Assembly: GCA_001787465.1 (NCBI GenBank)
Contig: MFXJ01000011.1
Coordinates: forward strand, 1-10,401
Source of the DNA: Candidatus Peregrinibacteria bacterium RIFOXYB2_FULL_32_7
Lineage (GTDB): Bacteria; Patescibacteriota; Gracilibacteria; UBA1369; GWF2-33-10
Direction of reading: 5' to 3'
DNA length: 10,401 nucleotides
In this document: positions 1 to 6,061 of the stretch, piece by piece
Layout of the letters: every line of letters starts with the position of its first letter
How positions within the stretch are numbered: position 1 is the first letter of the stretch
Translations under genes and position numbers: made by a program
The notes under the pieces: model-generated
Databases searched by the model: none
The model's input: the letters and a program-made list of their open reading frames with translations, nothing else
What the model was told of the DNA's origin: nothing

Positions 1-66
1 TTTCATGATACGCAGTAAATATTACAAAAACAAAAACAGTCTACCTCAAAATCAAAATTTTTAAAA

Positions 67-472
67 CCCTTCCTTATTTATAAGCCGAGTTCTGTATGAT
101 ATTTACGAGCCCTAATATGATCATCTATCTAAATTTCATATTGCTATGAAATTTTAGCGGTGGAGAAGTTTGCGGGTCTAAGATTTTGCCCCGATATTCA
201 AATCTTCCCATTCCACCTTGCAGCCTGTAGAGTTTACCGACAATTCTAAAACAAATTGCTTTAAAATGTCCCTGCTTAAAGCCGGGCTTTTCACCTTTTG
301 TCCTTCTACGCATAAAGCTTCGAAGGACTAGTATAGTCTCTGTGGCACTGGTCCTCATTCTAAGTTTTAGGCTTAGAAGGATGGGCGTTACCCACTACAG
401 CATCTTAAAAGCTGCTCGGACTTTCCTCCCTGCCAAATAAATTGGCAAAGCGATCATTTAAATAAAGAAGGG
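67..472 (-). ncRNA. rnpB: RNase P RNA (bacterial class A-like)
   Basis: Catalytic RNA of RNase P, which removes 5' leaders from pre-tRNAs. The conserved core is readable on the minus strand: GAGGAAAGTCCGAGC at 428-414 (CR-I/P4 5' strand), ACCAGTGCCACAGAGA at 352-337, GGTAAACTCTACAGGCTGC at about 239-221, and ACAGAACTCGGCTTA at 95-81 (P4 3' strand). The ends pair as P1: 472-459 with 80-67, 14 bp including one G-U. A P3 hairpin TGCCAA/TTGGCA lies at 431-447. The length of about 406 nt suits a type A RNA. The P15 region is a stem AAGATTT/AAATCTT whose loop carries GGGG (189-192) where GGU is usual. No clear terminator is visible in 1-66. A 77-codon ORF inside the gene is spurious. Confidence 0.96.
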
Positions 473-478
473 AAGTAA

Positions 479-487
479 ATTATAGCA
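479..487 (-). promoter_or_regulatory. Extended -10 promoter of rnpB
   Basis: The minus strand reads TGCTATAAT, a perfect TATAAT at 484-479 with the extended TGn motif in front. The predicted start, 5-7 nt downstream, is at about 472-474, exactly where the P1 helix begins. There is no good -35 at 16-18 bp (only CTGTAT/TGTATT in an A/T tract), as is common for extended -10 promoters. The agreement between promoter and RNA end makes this one of the firmest promoters in the window. Confidence 0.75.
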
Positions 488-525
488 AAAAATAAAAAAA
501 AATACAGAAGAAATTGCTTAAACCT

Positions 526-891
526 CTATTTATCATATACCGCCACACATTTATTATCTTTACATTCAAGTTCTTCATAAAACGCACATCTATATACGCA
601 ATCGCTTTCAAAATTATTAACTAATTCATCAATCCGTTCTTTTTCATCTTTATTAACATATTCATTACATCCAAACGGACATTTTTGCGTAACTCGTGCG
701 CAATCTTCTTTCACTTCGCAATAATTCGCTTTTTCGATTTCAGTTCTTATATCAAAAGCGGCTCCTGATTCGACATCTACCTGAGAATCAATTAGGTCAT
801 CTGGCTCATTTAAGTCCAATTGCTCATTTTTATCAGCACAAGCAGGGAGAATGAACGTAAAAAATAAAAGGGAGATAAATATTTTTTTCAT
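526..891 (-). CDS. Small Cys-rich lipoprotein, function unknown
   Basis: A 121-aa secreted lipoprotein. I start it at the ATG at 891-889 (MKKIFISLLFF), not the upstream in-frame TTG at 897, because the ATG begins directly with the basic n-region of a signal peptide. A hydrophobic stretch (residues 4-15) leads to the lipobox LPAC with lipidated Cys18, so the mature protein should be anchored on the outer face of the cytoplasmic membrane. An acidic linker (about 20-48) follows, then a compact domain with eight cysteines (58, 64, 71, 75, 98, 102, 110, 115) including KCPFGC. The even number suggests four disulfides or metal sites. No Shine-Dalgarno is visible. It lies 23 bp after the alkD-like gene and may share its transcript. 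It ends in TAG, the only non-TAA stop here. I do not recognise a function. Confidence 0.8.
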   Translation of the reverse strand: MKKIFISLLFFTFILPACADKNEQLDLNEPDDLIDSQVDVESGAAFDIRTEIEKANYCEVKEDCARVTQKCPFGCNEYVNKDEKERIDELVNNFESDCVYRCAFYEELECKDNKCVAVYDK

Positions 892-914
892 ATACAAATA
901 TAAAGATATAAAAA

Positions 915-1646
915 TTAAATTTTAAGAAAATTTTTTCTTTTTTCTACCTCAAATTTTTCAATCGCATATCTAAGCATTGTTCTTGGCATATCTTTATAAT
1001 ACTTTTTTAAAAAATTTTCTTCAACTTTAAGATCTTTTTTCCCAATTTCTCTAAGCATCCATCCGCTCGCTTTATGAATCAAATCGTGTTTATCTTTTAA
1101 CAACAATTTTACAATATTTAAACAATCTTCGAAGTCATTGGTTTTAATAAAAGTATATGTAGCTAGAATGGCAATCCTTTTTTCCCAAAGATTTTCTGAC
1201 TGAGCTAATTGATATAAAATTTTCCGATCATGATTTAAAAGAAAATTTCCTAAAATTTTTGGTGCTGATAAATCAACTAAATCCCAATTATTAATATTTT
1301 TTGTATTTTTGAGATAAAAATCTATTAATTTTTTTTGCAATTGTTCCCTGTCCTCCGTAGCTTTAGCGAAGGAGGAATCTTTTTTCGCTCTTTGATACTG
1401 ATCAACTAAGATAAAAAGAGCGGTTAATCTTTCTTCATGAATTTTTGAATTTAAAAGTTTTTGTAAATCTTTTAAATCTAAATTCTGATATTTTTTAGCA
1501 ATTTTTCTCTGTTCCGGAACAATTATTCCAAGAAAAATATCTCCTTCTCCATATTCTCCTTTTCCTGTTTTAAAAAATCCAGCCAAAATTTTAGCTTTTT
1601 CAGGATTAGCAAGTTTTTTAAAATCGGATTGTAAATTTTTTAACAT
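915..1646 (-). CDS. alkD: DNA alkylation repair protein, AlkD-like (HEAT repeat)
   Basis: A 243-aa all-helical protein of the AlkC/AlkD DNA glycosylase superfamily, which excises alkylated purines such as N3- and N7-alkyl bases. Visible hallmarks are NNWDLVDLSAPKILG (119-133), LWEKRIAI (153-160) and SGWMLREIGK (194-203). W121, D125, R157 and W196 sit where Bacillus cereus AlkD has W109, D113, R148 and W187, by motif alignment done by eye. The length matches the family (about 220-240) apart from an inserted SSFAKATED segment (91-99) encoded by a palindromic repeat. The insert falls between helices just before the catalytic block, so the protein may still fold. It starts 6 bp after the stop of the PLP-enzyme gene, so the two are almost certainly co-transcribed. 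No Shine-Dalgarno is apparent. Confidence 0.9.
   Translation of the reverse strand: MLKNLQSDFKKLANPEKAKILAGFFKTGKGEYGEGDIFLGIIVPEQRKIAKKYQNLDLKDLQKLLNSKIHEERLTALFILVDQYQRAKKDSSFAKATEDREQLQKKLIDFYLKNTKNINNWDLVDLSAPKILGNFLLNHDRKILYQLAQSENLWEKRIAILATYTFIKTNDFEDCLNIVKLLLKDKHDLIHKASGWMLREIGKKDLKVEENFLKKYYKDMPRTMLRYAIEKFEVEKRKNFLKI
1351..1376. repeat. Palindromic element inside alkD (encodes SSFAKATED)
   Basis: An imperfect 26-bp inverted repeat: TCCTCC at 1351-1356 pairs with GGAGGA at 1371-1376, and GCT at 1360-1362 with AGC at 1365-1367. Ten of twelve arm positions pair, around a TT centre. It is much more GC-rich than the surrounding gene and keeps the alkD frame open, reading SSFAKATED on the minus strand. 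From memory, near-identical peptides recur in unrelated CPR proteins, which points to a dispersed palindrome that inserts into coding sequence, much like the Rickettsia palindromic elements. Confidence 0.75.
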
Positions 1647-1652
1647 TTTTTT

Positions 1653-3080
1653 TTAAAATTCAGGTTTCCCAATTTCTTTTTTATATTTCTGAATTTTTTT
1701 CCTGTAATTTTCATCCTTCATTAATTCCATCACTAAAGATAAATCATGAATCAAGTCTTTTGAATTTTCAGCACCAACCGCAATTCTCCAACCATATGGC
1801 GAAATTCCAACTTTAACTTTATTTTCTTCTGACATAAACCTATGAACCATAAACCAAGAATTTTGAATAAGCGTATGCATTTTACCTAAACTCACTCCCA
1901 GTCCGATAAATGATTGCAAGGCAATAATATCCCCGAAAGCTTCTGAGGCTTGTAAAGCTTCTTTTTGATTTTTTCCAATTTTTTTCTCATTAAGTTCAAA
2001 ATATAAAATTGAGCCATAGCCTTCACCAGTATAATATTTATCAGCAGATTTTTTGAAAGGAGCAAGTCCTGGATAATTCACGAATTTTACACAAGAATGT
2101 TTTTGTAAAAATTCAGCAATTTCTAAAGCTGTTTTTGATTGTTCTCTCACTCGACTATAAAGCGTTGGAATACCATGATGAAGCACAGCATCAGCATCTA
2201 TTCCAGACATATTATAACCCATATCTTTTTGAAAAATAAGCATTTGAGAAAATTCTTTCCAGTCGATTAAAGAACAATAACCCCAACAAACGCCATCAAG
2301 TCCGCCTGTAAAATGTTTAGTGCCACTATGAACAATACGCAAAATTTTATGAGGATCCCCTTTGACAATCTCGACTGGTTTTTGAATAATCGGACTGGCA
2401 AAAGTATTATCAATAATCAATTCTTTTATCCCATATTTCACAGCTAAATCATAAATTTTCGGCAAATCAATCATCATCATGGTCGGATTAGCCGGACTTT
2501 CGCAATAAAGTTTGTAAGGTTTATATTTTTTTATATCCTCCTCCAGTTTTTGAGGATCCAAAAAATCTGAAGAAATTGATTTAATATTATATTTTGAAAA
2601 AATATGTTCATGAGCGGCTCTAGTACAATCATAAATTGGAGAAGAATGAAGTATGACCCCATCTTTTGGAAGGTTAAAAAGCACGGCCAAATGAGATGCT
2701 GAAACTCCAGATGGAGTAACAACGCCTCCAGGAACTCTTTCTAAATAAGAAATAATTGCCGCTAATTTTTCATTTTGAGGAAGGCCGACTCTAGCATATA
2801 AATTTTTCGCTCCAAAAGGATATCCTGAAACTTTTTTCTTTTTTGCAATTTTTTCAAAATCCGTAATACTCTGGAAACCAAATCCACCAATTTCAAGCGA
2901 TGGAAATTCAAAAGTTGCAGTTTTTTGATCATAATTATGAAGCGGCGCTCGAGAAAATTCTCCTTTTTCCCATAGAATTTCATTTGAATCTAATTTACAT
3001 TCTCCATCGTATTGAGGACCAATCACGCACATAGTTTGATCCGAATATTTATAAGAAACTTTTTGGCGCTTGTTAAACAT
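1653..3080 (-). CDS. Cys/Met-metabolism PLP-dependent enzyme (trans-sulfuration family)
   Basis: A 475-aa fold-type I PLP enzyme related to cystathionine gamma-synthase, methionine gamma-lyase and O-acetylhomoserine sulfhydrylase. Visible elements: the PLP-phosphate segment TPSGVSA (122-128); CESPANPT (193-200); the PLP-pyridine aspartate in IIDNTFASP (222-230, D224); the Schiff-base lysine K255 in HSGTKHFTGGLDG; the SLGKMHTLIQ stretch (397-406) in place of the usual SLGG...; and R432 in WRIAVG, the likely substrate-carboxylate arginine. It is longer than the usual 380-400 aa, with an atypical N-terminal 50 residues and YARVGLPQ where the family normally has YSRxxNPT. The exact reaction cannot be assigned. 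It begins downstream of the terminator-like hairpin after higA and forms an operon with alkD. A TATAAT at 3097-3092 precedes the start, but in such AT-rich DNA it is weak evidence for a promoter. Confidence 0.85.
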   Translation of the reverse strand: MFNKRQKVSYKYSDQTMCVIGPQYDGECKLDSNEILWEKGEFSRAPLHNYDQKTATFEFPSLEIGGFGFQSITDFEKIAKKKKVSGYPFGAKNLYARVGLPQNEKLAAIISYLERVPGGVVTPSGVSASHLAVLFNLPKDGVILHSSPIYDCTRAAHEHIFSKYNIKSISSDFLDPQKLEEDIKKYKPYKLYCESPANPTMMMIDLPKIYDLAVKYGIKELIIDNTFASPIIQKPVEIVKGDPHKILRIVHSGTKHFTGGLDGVCWGYCSLIDWKEFSQMLIFQKDMGYNMSGIDADAVLHHGIPTLYSRVREQSKTALEIAEFLQKHSCVKFVNYPGLAPFKKSADKYYTGEGYGSILYFELNEKKIGKNQKEALQASEAFGDIIALQSFIGLGVSLGKMHTLIQNSWFMVHRFMSEENKVKVGISPYGWRIAVGAENSKDLIHDLSLVMELMKDENYRKKIQKYKKEIGKPEF

Positions 3081-3110
3081 TTTTAATAAAAATTATAAAT
3101 TAATAATTAA

Positions 3111-3145
3111 AAAACCTTATTTATATTAGCAAAATTTAAGGTTTT
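3111..3145 (-). terminator. Hairpin terminator after higA
   Basis: A 9-bp perfect inverted repeat: minus-strand AAAACCTTA (3145-3137) pairs with TAAGGTTTT (3119-3111), with a 17-nt loop. On the minus strand the stem runs into a T run (six T in total) before the PLP-enzyme gene. It would end the recQ-higA transcript and separate it from the downstream PLP/alkD unit. The plus strand also shows a short A/T tail, but no plus-strand gene ends here. The stem is AT-rich, so its efficiency is uncertain. Confidence 0.5.
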
Positions 3146-3164
3146 AAAAACATATAATTTTTTA

Positions 3165-3488
3165 TTAATTTTGCAATTCTTTTATTTGATAAGTTATTGG
3201 GAAAATTTTCACTTTAATTTCTAATTCTTCAAAAAGCTCTTCAGATTTAATTTCCAAATCATATTTATTCTGAAGATTAAGCCAAAATTCTGCTGAATTT
3301 CCAAAATACTTTGATAGTCTTAATGCGCTATCTACACTAATTGACCTCAATCCATGGACAATTTCATTAATTCGTATTGGCGGCACATGAATATCTTTTG
3401 CCAAACGATATTGACTAATATTTAATGGTTTCAAAAACTCTTCCATTAATATTTCACCAGGATGAATTGGAGGAAAATTTTTAATCAT
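3165..3488 (-). CDS. higA: HigA-family antitoxin / XRE-type HTH regulator (no adjacent toxin)
   Basis: A 107-aa DNA-binding protein of the HigA (VapI) antitoxin family, which normally neutralises the HigB mRNA interferase and represses its own operon. Family hallmarks are PPIHPGEILMEEFLKPL (6-22), the helix-turn-helix from S25 to about R48 (SQYRLAKDIHVPPIRINEIV), and GNSAEFWLNLQNKYDL (63-78). Length is normal. No HigB-like ORF lies on either side: recQ ends 49 bp upstream and the PLP-enzyme gene begins 84 bp downstream. This copy is therefore either an orphan antitoxin or a free-standing regulator. A strong promoter with a palindrome across its -10 lies immediately upstream, fitting autorepression. 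The predicted leader is very short, with no Shine-Dalgarno. Confidence 0.92.
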   Translation of the reverse strand: MIKNFPPIHPGEILMEEFLKPLNISQYRLAKDIHVPPIRINEIVHGLRSISVDSALRLSKYFGNSAEFWLNLQNKYDLEIKSEELFEELEIKVKIFPITYQIKELQN

Positions 3489-3501
3489 AAAGGCAATTTT
3501 A

Positions 3502-3530
3502 ATAATAACGCGTTACGTTAATAAAGTCAA
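3502..3530 (-). promoter_or_regulatory. higA promoter with overlapping operator palindrome
   Basis: Minus-strand -35 TTGACT (3530-3525), a 17-bp spacer and -10 TATTAT (3507-3502) form a good sigma-70-type promoter. The predicted start is near 3495, leaving a leader of roughly 7 nt before the ATG at 3488. A perfect 10-bp palindrome TAACGCGTTA (3506-3515) covers the upstream edge of the -10, and a further CGTTA half-repeat follows at 3516-3520. It is the most GC-rich patch of this spacer. The layout suits repression by HigA itself, which is an inference. Confidence 0.65.
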
Positions 3531-3537
3531 TTATTTT

Positions 3538-5697
3538 TTAAACAAAAAGCCTGACAAGTCTTATTTCGTCATAAGTAAATTTTCCGTTTAAATGTTCGTA
3601 AATTGGAGTTAATTTAGTTTCTTTTACTTCTTCAAAAGCATTTTTTATTGGTTCAAAAATTTTATCCTTTGGTTTTAAATATTCAATATCAATATCCTCA
3701 CAGGCTTGAATCAATTTTTCTAAATGACTTACAATAGTATTATTTGTCATGCCGCGTTTTTTAGCAATTTCTTCTATAGAAAGTTTTTGATTTACTAATT
3801 TTTTTGTTTCCTCATAAGTTGATCCTGGCCTTTTAATATTGCGAGCTTTATCTCGAAATTTAAAATTACTAACATTTTTCTCCGCAAGATTATTTTTTTG
3901 GCAATAATCTCTGATCACTCCCATAAATTTTTCCCCAAAATTCTTTAATTTTTCCTCTCCCACTCCAAATATTTTTCCAAAATTCTCATCATTCTGAGGG
4001 AAATAATAAGACATTTCCTGCAAAGATTTATCTCCAAAAATTACAAAAGGCGGAACTCCATTTTCATCAGCAATTTCTTTTCGTAAATTACGAAGTCTTT
4101 CAAATAAAATTCTTTCATAATCAAATATTTGTTTTTGCTCGACTTCTTTTATTTCAATTTTTTGTCTGGCTTCATTTAACATAATTTTTTCAGGATTTTT
4201 TAAAAATTCTCGTCCTTTTAAAGTAACTGAAAGAGTTGGATAATCTCCATCATTTTTTTGTATTAAACCTTTTTGAATTAAATTTTGAATAATATCTTTC
4301 AATTCCGTACGACTAAAATCATTTACAATTCCAAAAACTGAAAGTTCATTATGCCTTTTTTGTAAAATTCTTTTATCCCGACTGCCAGTTAATAATCTCG
4401 CAACGTGCACCATGCCAAAAGCCTCTTTAATCCTAATAATAGCAGACAGAATTTTTTGAGTAATTTCAGTTGCGTCAAATTGCTCTTTTGGATCAAGACA
4501 AATATCGCATCCCGCGCAATTTTCTTTTACATAATCCTCGCCAAAATAATTCAAAACATATTTTCTGCGGCAATTTTCAAGCTCGCAAAATTCAACCATT
4601 TGTTCAAGTTTTTTATAAGCATTTCTTTGTTGAACTTTATTTTCCATTTGCTGAATAAAAAAACTTTGTTTCATTTGATCTCCGTATGAATAAAAAAGTA
4701 TACATTCGCTAGGCAAGCCATCTCTTCCAGCACGACCGGTCTCTTGATAATATCCTTCAAGATTTTTTGGCAAATCAAAATGAATAATTAAACGAACATC
4801 AGGCTTATCAATTCCCATCCCAAAAGCAATGGTAGCTGTAATAATATCAATTTCATCACGAATAAATTTCTCTTGAGTATCACGACGAATTTTATTATCA
4901 AGTCCAGCATGATAAGGCATAACTTTGAATCCCTGCGCTTTCAAATCGTAAGCTAAATTTTCCGTATCTTTACGAGAAAAACAATAAATAATGCAAGATT
5001 TATTTTTATGTTTTTTTAAAAAATTTATCAACATTTCAAAAGCATTAATTTTGCGATAAACGTGATAGCTTAAATTACTTCGATCGAAACTAGAGATAAA
5101 AATTTTAGCGGCATTTAAATTTAATTGTTGGATAATATCCTCACGTACTTTTTCGGTAGCTGTCGCGGTCAAAGCAATAATCGCAGTCTTCGGAAAAAGT
5201 TCTCGAAGTACAATCAAATTTCTATAATCAGGCCTAAAATCATGCCCCCACTGCGAAATACAATGAGCTTCATCAATAGCAATCAAAGAAATTTCAAGCG
5301 AAGATAAAAATTCTTGAAAAGATTCATTTGCGAGTCTTTCCGGAGCAATATACAAAATTTTAAGTTCATGATTTACAATTTTTTGTTTGATATGTTCAAT
5401 TTGAGAAAAATTCAAACTGCTATTAATAAATTCAGCTTGTATTCCGTTAGCCTTCAAAGAATCGACTTGATCTTTCATCAAAGAAATTAAAGGCGAAATC
5501 ACGATTGTCAGACCATTAAACAAAAGTGCTGGTAATTGATAGCAAAGCGATTTACCACCGCCCGTTGGCATAAGCACAAAACTATCTTTTCCATTCAAGA
5601 CATTATCAATAATTTCTTTTTGCAAAGGACGAAACTCAGAGTATCCAAAATGTTTTTGGAGCAAAAGTAAAATTTGATCTAAAGAATTTTGCATCAT
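3538..5697 (-). CDS. recQ: ATP-dependent DNA helicase RecQ, long form with C-terminal HTH
   Basis: A 719-aa 3'-5' superfamily 2 helicase for recombination and replication-fork repair. In order: motif 0 FGYSEFRPLQ (17-26); Walker A MPTGGGKS (43-50); DEAH (142-145) running into the aromatic-rich loop HCISQWGHDFRPDY (145-158); motif III ALTATAT (175-181); motifs V-VI GIDKPDVR (295-302) and QETGRAGRDG (318-327). The RQC zinc site has CRRKYVLNYFG (376-386) and CAGCDIC (394-400), with likely ligands C376, C394, C397 and C400, followed by the RQC winged helix (about 405-500). An HRDC domain (about 525-600) and an HTH tail (about 625-675, LSIEEIAKKRGMTNNTIVSHL) follow. It is about 110-130 aa longer than the E. 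coli or B. subtilis enzyme because of the HTH tail. All catalytic motifs look intact. ATG codons at 5697 and 5694 are equally possible starts; neither has a Shine-Dalgarno. Confidence 0.97.
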   Translation of the reverse strand: MMQNSLDQILLLLQKHFGYSEFRPLQKEIIDNVLNGKDSFVLMPTGGGKSLCYQLPALLFNGLTIVISPLISLMKDQVDSLKANGIQAEFINSSLNFSQIEHIKQKIVNHELKILYIAPERLANESFQEFLSSLEISLIAIDEAHCISQWGHDFRPDYRNLIVLRELFPKTAIIALTATATEKVREDIIQQLNLNAAKIFISSFDRSNLSYHVYRKINAFEMLINFLKKHKNKSCIIYCFSRKDTENLAYDLKAQGFKVMPYHAGLDNKIRRDTQEKFIRDEIDIITATIAFGMGIDKPDVRLIIHFDLPKNLEGYYQETGRAGRDGLPSECILFYSYGDQMKQSFFIQQMENKVQQRNAYKKLEQMVEFCELENCRRKYVLNYFGEDYVKENCAGCDICLDPKEQFDATEITQKILSAIIRIKEAFGMVHVARLLTGSRDKRILQKRHNELSVFGIVNDFSRTELKDIIQNLIQKGLIQKNDGDYPTLSVTLKGREFLKNPEKIMLNEARQKIEIKEVEQKQIFDYERILFERLRNLRKEIADENGVPPFVIFGDKSLQEMSYYFPQNDENFGKIFGVGEEKLKNFGEKFMGVIRDYCQKNNLAEKNVSNFKFRDKARNIKRPGSTYEETKKLVNQKLSIEEIAKKRGMTNNTIVSHLEKLIQACEDIDIEYLKPKDKIFEPIKNAFEEVKETKLTPIYEHLNGKFTYDEIRLVRLFV

Positions 5698-5774
5698 AAT
5701 TAAAATTTAACGGTTAAAATAAGGAAAGTAAAAATTAAATTTTTTGGATTATTAATATTTTCAGAAGTTTTAAC

Positions 5775-5858
5775 AAGGCTATGATAAAAATTGTATTTTT
5801 TTGTAGGGTGCGCAGATCTGCGCACCCTACAAAAAAATACAATTTTTATCACAGCCTT
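5775..5858. repeat. 84-bp near-perfect palindrome (REP/MITE-like)
   Basis: The arms 5782-5816 and 5817-5851 are exact reverse complements (35 bp each, no loop). After a single mismatch (5781/5852), six further pairs follow (5775-5780 with 5853-5858), giving 41 of 42 pairs. The GC-rich core GTAGGGTGCGCAGA (5803-5816) and its complement is flanked by T7 and A7, then by AT-rich arms. It lies between two co-directional genes. The order T-run, stem, A-run is the reverse of an intrinsic terminator core, so I favour a mobile palindromic repeat. When transcribed it would still form a very stable hairpin and could affect RNA ends. Confidence 0.9.
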
Positions 5859-5947
5859 AAAAATCATTAATGTTTTTTTAATCTCAATAATTTTCGTTCA
5901 CACATAAATTAAATTTATTAAATATAATCTATCCTAAATCTCAATTC

Positions 5948-6013
5948 TGAATTTTTCATGAACCGAAAATGAATTTTTGATGAATTATTTGTTAAATTCT
6001 GATGAATCTATCA
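5948..6013. repeat. Three degenerate 22-bp tandem repeats
   Basis: Repeat starts are at 5948, 5970 and 5992, an exact 22-bp period. TGAATTTTTCATGAA (5948-5962) and TGAATTTTTGATGAA (5970-5984) differ at one position in 15. The third copy (5992-6006) matches the second at 12 of 15. The last seven bases of each unit are poorly conserved. Function is unknown; two-helical-turn spacing would suit a protein-binding array, but AT-rich chance similarity is possible. Confidence 0.4.
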
Positions 6014-6038
6014 AACGAAAATATTTTTATATTTCAAA

Positions 6039-6061
6039 AGAGATCCCATTATGCGATCTCT
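6039..6061 (-). terminator. Weak hairpin overlapping the end of the 548-aa gene
   Basis: Minus-strand AGAGATC (6061-6055) pairs with GATCTCT (6045-6039) around a 9-nt loop that contains the TAA stop codon. The stem is followed by only three T before G. The 7-bp perfect stem is clear; calling it a terminator is tentative because of the short T tail. Confidence 0.35.

Larger units (their letters stand above)
5698..6048. other. 351-bp intergenic region between recQ and the 548-aa gene
   Basis: Both flanking genes are on the minus strand, so this region must hold the recQ promoter and perhaps the end of the 548-aa transcript. I see the 84-bp palindrome at 5775-5858, degenerate 22-bp repeats at 5948-6013, and a small hairpin at the end of the 548-aa gene. 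No convincing ORF, tRNA or well-spaced recQ promoter can be read. The rest is AT-rich with no other structure I can support. Confidence 0.6.

Noticed and set aside
125..358. 77-codon minus-strand ORF
   Set aside because: It lies wholly inside the RNase P RNA gene, whose conserved core and P1 pairing explain the sequence; the open frame is accidental.
2531..2983. Two minus-strand ORFs (2531-2722, 2762-2983) overlapping the PLP-enzyme gene
   Set aside because: They are frame-shifted shadows of a gene with intact catalytic motifs.
4405..4689. Plus-strand ORFs opposite recQ (also 4470-4658 and 5125-5307)
   Set aside because: All are antisense to strongly conserved RecQ motifs, have no start signals and no recognisable domain.
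5803..5830. GC-rich core as a simple bidirectional terminator
   Set aside because: The T run is on the 5' side of the stem and the A run on the 3' side on both strands, the wrong order for an intrinsic terminator, and the flanking genes are not convergent.
5948..6013. CRISPR array
   Set aside because: The 22-bp units are contiguous and degenerate with no unique spacers, and no cas genes are nearby.
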